A model generated the notes under the pieces. That model was not told the origin of the DNA, did no database searches, and was given only the letters and a program-made list of their open reading frames with translations. 5,701 nucleotides of DNA from Caldifarciminota bacterium. Lineage in GTDB: Bacteria; Hydrothermota; Hydrothermia; B15-G9. Numbering within the stretch: position 1 is the first letter of the stretch; every line of letters begins with the position of its first letter. Below, piece after piece: positions 1 to 5,685 of the stretch. The stretch spans positions 1-5,701 of the forward strand of contig JAMOPK010000388.1 in NCBI GenBank assembly GCA_027064565.1. The letters are read 5' to 3'. The translations under genes and the position numbers were made by a program.

Positions 1-672
1 GTCAAGGTCACCGACCACAATCGCCAGATCAGCGACCTCCAGCATGGGGATGTCGTTCTCGCCGTCTCCGACGGCCACCGAGAAGACGTCGCCCTTCTGC
101 CTGAAGCGTTCCAGAACGATCCGCGCTGCCGTGCCTTTATCGACCTGACCGGTGACCGTCAGGAACCTGCTGCCTCTGGTGACCCTGAATCCCCTGCCTT
201 CCAGCCCGGCCACAAACCCATCGGAACAGTATCTGAAAACCGTCTCCGAAAATTCCCTCTGCATTGCGAGCCGGGCGAGGGCCTCAGGAAGTCCGGTGAA
301 CCCGATGACCTCCTCAAGCGTCGAATTGCCGTAGTATTTGAGGCAGTATCTGTCGGCCATGCTGTCCAGCTCCCGAAGGATGACCCCGTAATCCACCCCC
401 AACTTCAGCCTCTCGAAGCCTTCCGCGTCTGAATTTTGCCCGTCCATGACGTTTTTCGGGAAATAGATAGCGCTCCCGTTCTCGACGATCAGGATGGCGT
501 CAACTCCAAATTCGCGGGCGTAATAGAGCTGTTCCTTAAACGTTTTCGATGAATTGAAAGCTATCCGAAAACCGAGGGATGTCAGCTTCTCGATGATCGG
601 TCGGGCCGGCTTCGGGCTGTAATCTTCGCCGATGAGCGTTTTGTCGAGATCGAGGAAAATCAGTTTCGTCAT
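1..672 (-). CDS. mpgP: Mannosyl-3-phosphoglycerate phosphatase, HAD superfamily (3' end cut off by window edge)
   Basis: This cytoplasmic phosphatase would hydrolyse mannosyl-3-phosphoglycerate to the compatible solute mannosylglycerate, the second step of the two-step pathway. My translation from the ATG at 672 gives 224 open codons running off the left edge. HAD motifs are visible in order: motif I DLDKT with the nucleophile Asp8 and acid/base Asp10; motif II in NSSK (Ser41/Ser42); motif III Lys179 in VDKG; and motif IV GDGENDIPM with Asp203 and Asp207 as metal ligands. Residues 64-66 (ENG), the YYGNST stretch near 113-118 and FTGLPE near 125-130 in the cap region match the MpgP subfamily as I remember it. 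Known MpgPs are about 240-260 residues, so roughly 20-35 residues are missing. The start overlaps the mpgS stop as ATGA and has no clear Shine-Dalgarno, which suggests translational coupling. A generic sucrose-phosphatase-like or Cof-type HAD is the alternative, but the mpgS neighbour makes MpgP far more likely. Confidence 0.92.
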   Translation of the reverse strand, partial: MTKLIFLDLDKTLIGEDYSPKPARPIIEKLTSLGFRIAFNSSKTFKEQLYYAREFGVDAILIVENGSAIYFPKNVMDGQNSDAEGFERLKLGVDYGVILRELDSMADRYCLKYYGNSTLEEVIGFTGLPEALARLAMQREFSETVFRYCSDGFVAGLEGRGFRVTRGSRFLTVTGQVDKGTAARIVLERFRQKGDVFSVAVGDGENDIPMLEVADLAIVVGDLD

Positions 673-1853
673 GGTGCGAGGTAAAGCAGCGAATCCGAGC
701 GGCTTCTCACGCCGTCAAACCATTTCCGGGCGTCGATTTTCCCTATGGGCGGCATGACTCGCGGCTTCGGAGGCTCCTCACCGTCTCCCAGAGCGTTGTA
801 GTTTTTAAGCTCTTTGATGATGCGCTGTTTTATGTTGTCCGTGCTCACGCTGGAATGGTAGATCGTGGCAAGGGACATCAAAATCATCTCCCGAATGTGC
901 TCGTCCCCCTTCTCCTCGTGGATATGGGGGTTCAGGGTCTCGATCTGGAAGATTTCGATACCGGTGTCATAGACGTGTTTCATCTTTTCGGCCGCCGACT
1001 CGCCGCCAAAATTCTCGATGAGATACACCAGCTGATAGGGTTCTATCGAGTAGCCCGTGGAAAATTCCATCACATCGGCAAGTTTGAGGCTCATGGCGTG
1101 CTCGCCAGCATTGCCGGTGACGATGATGTTGGTCTCAAAACCTGTCCTTGCGCCAATGAGCAGGTTCATGTAGCGGTTGGTTATCTCGCTGACACGTCCC
1201 CACTTCCTGAAATAGAGGCTCTGGCCGCTGACCTTGGGCTTGTGCCGCCAGCTGAGCCGCACCATCACATAGTCCGAACTGGACATCAGGATTCCAGCGG
1301 CGTAATCCTTGACGTATTCGTTAACTGCTCCCGGGATGTAGTTGTCCGCATCGACAAAACCGACATATCTGGCCCCGATGGCCTTGGCGATGAGCATTCC
1401 GACTATCATCCCCTCGCCCTTTCCGCGTCTGACGAGTCCCTGCTCGTCTAAGATGGCGTTGTAGCCGGCCTTCCGAAACTCCTCGGCAAGAGCGGTATCC
1501 CTTTGATGAATCATGATCACCCTTGACTGAGTCAGGTGGTAGAAATGCTTGACGAGTTCGACCTCTAACTTGTATCGGTTGGTGCCTTCCTTCTGACTGC
1601 CTGAGACGATGATTATCGGGCATTTGTGCGGAATCGCCTTGAGGACGCCGTCTATGAGCTGGAGCTTCTCGTCCTTCATGGGCACAACAATGGCAAGCTG
1701 GCCCAGAGTCTCGTAAATTTTATCACGGTCGATGTTTTGAATCAGATGGCTCTTTACGAACTCCGTTTCGGTATCGAGTTTCAACACCCTCTGCACTTCA
1801 TGGAGCATGATCGAGCCAAACAATTCCCTGTAAACGGCCGCTTCAAGAAGCAT
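669..1853 (-). CDS. mpgS: Mannosyl-3-phosphoglycerate synthase (glycosyltransferase family GT55)
   Basis: This enzyme transfers mannose from GDP-mannose to 3-phosphoglycerate, the committing step of mannosylglycerate synthesis, in the cytoplasm with a divalent metal. From the ATG at 1853 it is 394 residues, the length I recall for the Pyrococcus enzyme. The GT-A core shows VVPMKDE at 56-62 (nucleotide-sugar side), IIIVSGSQKEG at 80-90, the GKGEGM loop at 144-149 and the DxD metal motif in GFVDADN (Asp168, Asp170). TGNAGEHAM is at 247-255, and the conserved histidines in NPHIHEEKG (His310, His312) probably include a metal ligand. An ATG-like upstream extension begins at 1886, but the 1853 start has a strong Shine-Dalgarno eight bases upstream and begins MLLEAAVY, like archaeal homologues. 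The stop overlaps mpgP by four bases. From memory the whole protein is closer to Thermococcales than to Thermus MpgS, including the PPKPRVMPPI tail, which suggests transfer from archaea. Family assignment is very secure; donor is inference. Confidence 0.96.
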   Translation of the reverse strand: MLLEAAVYRELFGSIMLHEVQRVLKLDTETEFVKSHLIQNIDRDKIYETLGQLAIVVPMKDEKLQLIDGVLKAIPHKCPIIIVSGSQKEGTNRYKLEVELVKHFYHLTQSRVIMIHQRDTALAEEFRKAGYNAILDEQGLVRRGKGEGMIVGMLIAKAIGARYVGFVDADNYIPGAVNEYVKDYAAGILMSSSDYVMVRLSWRHKPKVSGQSLYFRKWGRVSEITNRYMNLLIGARTGFETNIIVTGNAGEHAMSLKLADVMEFSTGYSIEPYQLVYLIENFGGESAAEKMKHVYDTGIEIFQIETLNPHIHEEKGDEHIREMILMSLATIYHSSVSTDNIKQRIIKELKNYNALGDGEEPPKPRVMPPIGKIDARKWFDGVRSRSDSLLYLAP

Positions 1854-1860
1854 TTTGTTT

Positions 1861-1867
1861 CCCTCCC
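1861..1867 (-). promoter_or_regulatory. Strong ribosome binding site that decides the mpgS start
   Basis: On the minus strand this reads GGGAGGG. The GGAGG core lies eight bases before the ATG at 1853. It falls inside the possible 11-residue extension that would start at 1886, so it argues for the internal ATG as the real start. Confidence 0.8.
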
Positions 1868-1890
1868 GTTTTTTCGCAAAATACAAACCA

Positions 1891-1919
1891 AATATAAAAT
1901 CACTCCGTTTTCAATGCAA
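1891..1919 (-). promoter_or_regulatory. Candidate sigma-70-type promoter for mpgS-mpgP
   Basis: On the minus strand, TTGCAT (1919-1914) is followed after exactly 17 bases by TATATT (1896-1891). The -10 matches five of six consensus bases and the -35 only three of six. Transcription would begin near 1884, giving a leader of about 30 bases that contains the GGGAGGG site. The region is AT-rich compared with the flanking genes. A separate promoter fits the 147-bp gap after lptD, but chance matches are easy in AT-rich DNA. Confidence 0.35.
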
Positions 1920-1958
1920 CATAGGCATGTTCGGATAAAATTGCGACATCTTTTCAAT

Positions 1959-2007
1959 ATGTTTGCGGAAAGCCCTGAACAAACATTATTTCCCCGAAAA
2001 TCAGGGC
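1959..2007. repeat. Two overlapping, mutually exclusive inverted repeats after lptD
   Basis: One pair is GCCCTGA at 1972-1978 with its perfect complement TCAGGGC at 2001-2007 (7-bp arms, 22-base loop); the second arm includes the lptD stop codon. The other pair is ATGTTTG at 1959-1965 with CAAACAT at 1980-1986 (7-bp arms, 14-base loop). An arm of each lies in the loop of the other, so both stems cannot form in the same nested way. No T-run follows in the direction of transcription, so this is not a standard intrinsic terminator. It could be a weak termination or mRNA-end structure, or chance. Confidence 0.35.
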
Positions 2008-4028
2008 AAAAACAGTTCAAGAAGGCTCTTTTTTAGCTCCACATCGGGCATTGCCTTAATCCACAATCGAAAATCATAATTGGCCCTGTCGCCTAACTTC
2101 GACCACCTGAGCGAGAACGCCCAGCAGTGCAGGTCACGCTGGAGCGAAAGGGATTGGTCAACGATTTTGCCGGTCTCAGGGTTGTAGTTGAACCGATACT
2201 GGATTTTCCATTTCGGCGTGGGATAACCGCTTATGGAAACTGCCATCCGTTGTGTGGCCTTCACCTCGCTTGATATTTTCGACAGGGTGTGGAACAGGCT
2301 CACCGACCATCTCCTCTCCAGCGTATCCCATGGAGCGATGGGCGGATCGCCAACACTGAAGGAAAGGCCGGTGTTCAGAGATGCGTTGCTCCATTTCCCG
2401 GTGTAAGGGTCTATCGAAAGCCCGGCCCTCAGGTTGAGTTTTTTGAAAGGCGATGAGTGTGCCGAAAGCATGATGGGGTTGAGCGGCTTTTTGTCGCGTT
2501 TCAGGTCATAGCTTTCGGTGACGATAAGCGAAAACAGGCTTATGATCCTCCCGTCCTTCAGCCGGGCGTCGAAGTCGTTGGAGATGGAAAACCCGCCCTG
2601 TTGGATCCCGGACGGGAGCCGGGAAAACTGTCCGAAAGGAGCTGTCAACGTGTCCCGCGGAACATCAGGGCTGTATCTGTAGCTCAAAGAAGGCCTTAAC
2701 GTGTGCCTGAACCGTTTTATCGGCCCGATTCCGAACAGCGACATCCCGTAGAGCACCGTCGAAAATGTGACACCGCCTGAGAATCCATGAACCTCGAAAG
2801 GCCCCTGACCGAGGATATTCGTGTCAAAAACGGTGGAAACGAACCTGATGTTCGGGGTGAAGTTAATGTATCTCAGCAACTTGAACTGTGCAGACACCTG
2901 AACGTTGTTGCGCCAGCCCCATCTGAGCGTCGATGTGGTGGAATCGAAACTGCCTGCCCGCTGAAAGACTGAGCTGGCCGACACGTTGAACCGCCAGAAA
3001 GACTTGGAGAACAGGTTGAACGAAAGGGACGGAGCCTGATACGAACCCGAACCGGTGGCCAAGTTCTCGTATCTGTTCAGGCTCATGTTGAAACTGGCGA
3101 AGCTGAACCTCTTTGAGAGCGAAAGGAACGACCGCATGTCCTGTTTAAGCCATTCTGTGTGCTGCTCGGAGTAATCCTGATTGAACTCCCTGTCCGACAT
3201 GAAATTACCCTCGCCTCTGAGCCTCCATCCGTGTCCGAAATCCTGAAAATGCCTGCCCGAAGCGCTCCATCTGATCCTGTGAGTGTAGATGTCATTGGCC
3301 CAGCTCAGGTTCACCTCGCCGTTAAAACGTTTGTAGAGCCTGTAAACGCCCTGAAAGTCGAATTTCACCCCTCGCTTTTCGATGATGTCCATCCCGAAGG
3401 TAGCATCCGAGTAGTTGTTGATAACGAGGTAGTATCTCAGCCGTCGCAGATACTTGCCGTCAACGGTGTTGTAGCCGACGCTCGGCATCAGGAACCCGGA
3501 ATGCCGTTCCTTCCTGAGCGGGAAAAACCAGAACGGCGCATAGAGCACCGGCAGGTCATGCACTGTGAGCACGAGCGGCTGAACCACGCCTATCTCTTTG
3601 TTCTCCAGCTTCATCCTTTTTGTAACAAACCTGTAATGTGGGGGAACCGAGTCGCAGGTCGTGAAGCTGCCGTTTTTGATCAGTATCTGGTCATCGCCCA
3701 ACTTGACCATAGTCTCGCCGGTGATCCAGCCTTTTTCGACGTGCGCCCGCCCGTTCCACATCACGCCGTCCTTGAGTTCGAGGTTGTAGGCGAGGCTGTC
3801 CCCTGTCATCGTGTCCGACTCTATGACAAGCACGCAGTTGCCATATGCCCAGATGATTCTGGAACCGCTGAAATAGACGATGGAGTCGGCTGTCAGATGG
3901 GTCCTTCCCGTGCTCACCCATGCGGAATCCACGAGAATGGCCACCTTTGATCCAGATGTATAATGGACTGCTTCGGCGCCGAAATCGACGGCTGTTGCCG
4001 AGAGGAGAGCGAGCGCCAGCCCCAGCAT
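2001..4028 (-). CDS. lptD: LPS-assembly protein LptD (OstA/Imp), outer-membrane beta-barrel
   Basis: LptD, with lipoprotein LptE, inserts lipopolysaccharide into the outer leaflet of the outer membrane. The 675-residue protein starts with a hydrophobic stretch (MLGLALALLSATA) acting as signal peptide. Next come an OstA/LptA-like jellyroll at about 40-150 (LTADSIVYF, GDSLAYNL, ITGETM), the conserved entry segment PVLYAPFWFFPLRKERHSGF at 160-179 and a long barrel rich in alternating aromatic residues to the end. Cys125 in FTTCDSVPP and Cys635 in DLHCWAF appear to correspond to the E. coli Cys173-Cys725 pair; a counterpart of the second E. coli pair is not evident, although Cys65 is an extra cysteine. 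The final strand is probably YDFRLWIKAM, followed by a 13-residue tail, so the protein does not end in an aromatic residue. The ATG directly follows the tyrS stop with no gap; GGAG at 4042-4039 is ten bases upstream. The signal has no basic residue before its hydrophobic core, which is unusual. At 675 residues it is somewhat shorter than E. coli LptD (784). Confidence 0.9.
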   Translation of the reverse strand: MLGLALALLSATAVDFGAEAVHYTSGSKVAILVDSAWVSTGRTHLTADSIVYFSGSRIIWAYGNCVLVIESDTMTGDSLAYNLELKDGVMWNGRAHVEKGWITGETMVKLGDDQILIKNGSFTTCDSVPPHYRFVTKRMKLENKEIGVVQPLVLTVHDLPVLYAPFWFFPLRKERHSGFLMPSVGYNTVDGKYLRRLRYYLVINNYSDATFGMDIIEKRGVKFDFQGVYRLYKRFNGEVNLSWANDIYTHRIRWSASGRHFQDFGHGWRLRGEGNFMSDREFNQDYSEQHTEWLKQDMRSFLSLSKRFSFASFNMSLNRYENLATGSGSYQAPSLSFNLFSKSFWRFNVSASSVFQRAGSFDSTTSTLRWGWRNNVQVSAQFKLLRYINFTPNIRFVSTVFDTNILGQGPFEVHGFSGGVTFSTVLYGMSLFGIGPIKRFRHTLRPSLSYRYSPDVPRDTLTAPFGQFSRLPSGIQQGGFSISNDFDARLKDGRIISLFSLIVTESYDLKRDKKPLNPIMLSAHSSPFKKLNLRAGLSIDPYTGKWSNASLNTGLSFSVGDPPIAPWDTLERRWSVSLFHTLSKISSEVKATQRMAVSISGYPTPKWKIQYRFNYNPETGKIVDQSLSLQRDLHCWAFSLRWSKLGDRANYDFRLWIKAMPDVELKKSLLELFLP

Positions 4029-5246
4029 TCAGGATTTGCTCCGAAGGAGTCGGGCGAACCGGCGTTTGCCGACCTTCAGGACAGAGCCGTTTTCGCCGGG
4101 CACGATGATGGCCTCGATGTCCGTGACGCGTTCGCCGTCCACCCTGACACCGCCCTGAGAGACCAGACGCCTGCCCTCAGATTTGGATTTCGCAAAACCT
4201 ATCTCGACGAGCAGATCAACGATGTTTTTGCCCTCTGCCGGGACGTAGAACTCCGGCATCTCAGAAGGCAACTGCTTCTCACGGAACACCCTGTCGAATT
4301 CCTCGGCGGCCCTGCGGGCCTCAGACTCGGAATAGAACAGTTTGACGATCTCGTAGGCGAGCCGCGCCTTGGTATCCCGTGGATTTTCTTCCATCTGACG
4401 CCTGACCTCTTCGAGCTGATCCTCGTCGTAGTAGAGCACAAGCTTGAAGTATTTAACCACAAGCTCATCGGGGATGGACATGACTTTGCCGTAAATTTCG
4501 CCCGGCGGCTCGCTGATCCCGATGTAGTTGTCCAGCGATTTGGACATCTTCTGCTTACCGTCGGTGCCTTCAAGGAGCGGCACGGTGAGGATGACCTGAG
4601 GCTCCTGCCCGAAGGCCTTTTGAACCTCGCGTCCGACAAGGAAGTTGAACGTCTGGTCTGTGCCGCCGACCTCAACATCCGCCTCTATGGCATAGGAATC
4701 GTAGCCCTGAAACAGCGGATAAAGTATCTCATGGATGTAAATCGGGATTTCGTTCTTAAACCTTTTTGCGAAATCGTCCCGCTCAAGCATCCTTGAAACT
4801 GTGTAGGTTGCGGCAAGTTCGATGACGTCTCTGGCGGTCATTTTGCCCAGCCATTCGGAATTGTATCGGATTTCCACCTTTTCGACATCGAGGACACGGC
4901 CCACCTGCTCGAAATAGGTCTTTGCGTTCTCCCTGACCTCCTCCTCGCTGAGGCGTGGGCGCGTTTTCGACCTTCCAGATGGATCACCTATGAGACCCGT
5001 GAAGTCCCCGATGATGAAAACGACCTTATGTCCGAGGTCCTGAAAGTCCTTGAGTTTTCTGAGGGCCACGTAATGGCCGAGATGCAGGTCGGGCCTTGTG
5101 GGGTCAGCTCCAAACTTGATCCTGAGCGGACGCCCTGTCTGCCGGGAACGCTTCAGTTTCTCAACCATCTCATCTTCTGGCAGGAGATCAACGACATTCT
5201 TCTTTATGATCCTGAGTTCATCTTCGATTGAAAGTCTATCCGCCAT
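4029..5246 (-). CDS. tyrS: Tyrosyl-tRNA synthetase, type 2 (KMSKS-type) with C-terminal S4 domain
   Basis: This class I aminoacyl-tRNA synthetase charges tRNA-Tyr with tyrosine, using ATP, in the cytoplasm. From the ATG at 5246 it is 405 residues, normal for the bacterial enzyme. The Rossmann fold carries KFGADPTRPDLHLGH at 44-58, containing the HIGH-class signature HLGH. The tyrosine-binding region follows, with FQGYDSYAIEADVEVGGTDQ at 179-198, and then KMSKS at 233-237. An S4 RNA-binding domain fills about 343-400 (VEIGFAKSKSEGRRLV, GGVRVDGERV). The intact KMSKS and RPDLHLGH forms place it in the type-2 group seen in Thermotoga and Thermus rather than the KFGKT form of E. coli TyrS. A TTG six bases further upstream (5252) is in frame, but the Shine-Dalgarno AAGGAG would be only one base from it and seven from the ATG, so the ATG is preferred. 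It heads a likely operon with lptD, which follows without any gap. No T-box leader was found. Confidence 0.97.
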   Translation of the reverse strand: MADRLSIEDELRIIKKNVVDLLPEDEMVEKLKRSRQTGRPLRIKFGADPTRPDLHLGHYVALRKLKDFQDLGHKVVFIIGDFTGLIGDPSGRSKTRPRLSEEEVRENAKTYFEQVGRVLDVEKVEIRYNSEWLGKMTARDVIELAATYTVSRMLERDDFAKRFKNEIPIYIHEILYPLFQGYDSYAIEADVEVGGTDQTFNFLVGREVQKAFGQEPQVILTVPLLEGTDGKQKMSKSLDNYIGISEPPGEIYGKVMSIPDELVVKYFKLVLYYDEDQLEEVRRQMEENPRDTKARLAYEIVKLFYSESEARRAAEEFDRVFREKQLPSEMPEFYVPAEGKNIVDLLVEIGFAKSKSEGRRLVSQGGVRVDGERVTDIEAIIVPGENGSVLKVGKRRFARLLRSKS

Positions 5247-5253
5247 CTCCAAG

Positions 5254-5259
5254 CTCCTT
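5254..5259 (-). promoter_or_regulatory. Shine-Dalgarno site deciding the tyrS start
   Basis: The minus strand reads AAGGAG here, seven bases before the ATG at 5246. The in-frame TTG at 5252 is only one base away and cannot use this site well, so it is not chosen as the start. Confidence 0.8.
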
Positions 5260-5282
5260 TTTAAGTCATTGAACGCTTTTTA

Positions 5283-5288
5283 ATTATA
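5283..5288 (-). promoter_or_regulatory. Candidate -10 box for tyrS-lptD
   Basis: A perfect TATAAT on the minus strand would give a start near 5275 and a leader of about 30 bases containing the AAGGAG site. I see no TTGACA-like -35 at 16-18 bases upstream (the 17-base position reads TCCCAT), so the call rests on the -10 and its position alone. Confidence 0.4.
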
Positions 5289-5384
5289 ATGCCACCCCTG
5301 ATTTTATGGGATTTTGAAGAAATTTCTCCATCACCGTCTAAAAAATCACGGCAAAAACCCGAATTAACCTTGATTCTGCCCGAA

Positions 5385-5402
5385 AATCTGGTCAGCCAGA
5401 TT
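5385..5402. repeat. Short perfect hairpin
   Basis: AATCTGG and CCAGATT form perfect 7-bp arms around a TCAG loop. Read on the minus strand it is followed by only a short TT, and no gene ends just before it on either strand within the window, so a terminator call is not supported. It lies beside the palindromic repeat cluster and may belong to the same insertion or repeat block. Confidence 0.4.
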
Positions 5403-5419
5403 GAGTTCCTCTTAAGTAG

Positions 5420-5461
5420 GACAGGCGTCTCGCCTGTCAATGAGGGCGTCTCGCCTGTCAA
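5420..5461. repeat. Tandem palindromic GGCGTCTCGCC repeat, two copies
   Basis: The 17-base unit GGCGTCTCGCCTGTCAA occurs at 5424-5440 and again at 5445-5461, a period of 21. The first copy is part of a perfect palindrome, GACAGGCG and CGCCTGTC around TCT (5420-5438, 8-bp arms). The second keeps only the inner 4-bp arms. I recall very similar short palindromes scattered through intergenic regions of several uncultivated bacterial lineages, but that cannot be tested here. Translated, it yields the spurious string LTGETP. Confidence 0.75.
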
Positions 5462-5513
5462 AGGGCTTGCCTGCCGGTGGAGGTGAACTGGCCCTCGATG
5501 GCAGCATTTTCTC

Positions 5514-5538
5514 CACGGAGACACGAAGGTCACGGAGA
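5514..5538. repeat. CACGGAGA direct repeat (dispersed intergenic repeat type)
   Basis: CACGGAGA occurs at 5514-5521 and 5531-5538, separated by the related CACGAAGGT, giving three degenerate units in a row. Similar strings of ACACGGAGA-type units are familiar from intergenic DNA of many environmental genomes; this is recollection, not a search. No function is proposed. Confidence 0.55.
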
Positions 5539-5627
5539 GGCACATCCATGCCATGCCTCAACCGACGGGAGAAGCCTGCCCCAAAGCCCCCTCGCCGTTC
5601 GCCAGCTGACAGAAAGAAAAGCTGAAA

Positions 5628-5654
5628 TTTTGGTGCGATGTTTCCGAACCAAAA
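5628..5654. promoter_or_regulatory. Inverted repeat just upstream of the plus-strand promoter; possible operator
   Basis: TTTTGGT at 5628-5634 and ACCAAAA at 5648-5654 are perfect 7-bp half-sites with a 13-base spacer. Their centres are 20 bp apart, about two helical turns, a typical geometry for a dimeric regulator. The right half-site ends one base before the -35 box at 5656. No regulator is identified, and a 7-bp match can arise by chance. Confidence 0.3.
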
Positions 5655-5655
5655 C

Positions 5656-5685
5656 TTGACATTGACACAGGGGGGGGGGTATAAT
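5656..5685 (+). promoter_or_regulatory. Consensus sigma-70-type promoter with a ten-G spacer tract and doubled -35
   Basis: TTGACA at 5656-5661 and TATAAT at 5680-5685 are both perfect consensus matches, with an 18-base spacer. A second TTGACA follows directly at 5662-5667, but its spacer would be only 12 bases. The spacer contains ten consecutive G residues (5670-5679) that abut the -10. Transcription would run rightward from about 5692 into a gene outside the window. Loss of one G would give the optimal 17-base spacing and gain would weaken the promoter, so promoter strength could vary with tract length. G-tract length is also prone to sequencing error. Confidence 0.75.

Noticed and set aside
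855..1451. Plus-strand open frame (198 codons) opposite mpgS
   Set aside because: It is antisense to well-conserved MpgS motifs and has no domain of its own.
1854..1886. Eleven-residue N-terminal extension of MpgS (start at 1886)
   Set aside because: The strong GGGAGGG site lies inside it, and archaeal homologues, as I remember them, begin at the internal MLLEA.
3159..3950. Long plus-strand open frame (263 codons) opposite lptD
   Set aside because: It is antisense to a clear LptD, has no recognisable domain, and its reading is explained by the codon bias of the real gene.
3963..4796. Long plus-strand open frame (277 codons) opposite tyrS
   Set aside because: It lies antisense to the conserved TyrS catalytic and S4 regions; no ribosome binding site or family motif supports it.
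5290..5298. GGGGTGGCA upstream of tyrS, resembling part of a T-box antiterminator
   Set aside because: The following ACCGCG of the T-box is absent, no terminator hairpin with a T-run precedes tyrS, and the match overlaps the upstream side of a TATAAT box.
5420..5461. Possible CRISPR array from the repeated 17-base unit
   Set aside because: There are only two copies, with a four-base gap between them, no spacer-sized intervals and no cas genes.
5261..5554. Minus-strand open frame (97 codons) upstream of tyrS
   Set aside because: Its central part is the translated tandem repeat (LTGETP twice), there is no good ribosome binding site, and it runs through the likely tyrS promoter.
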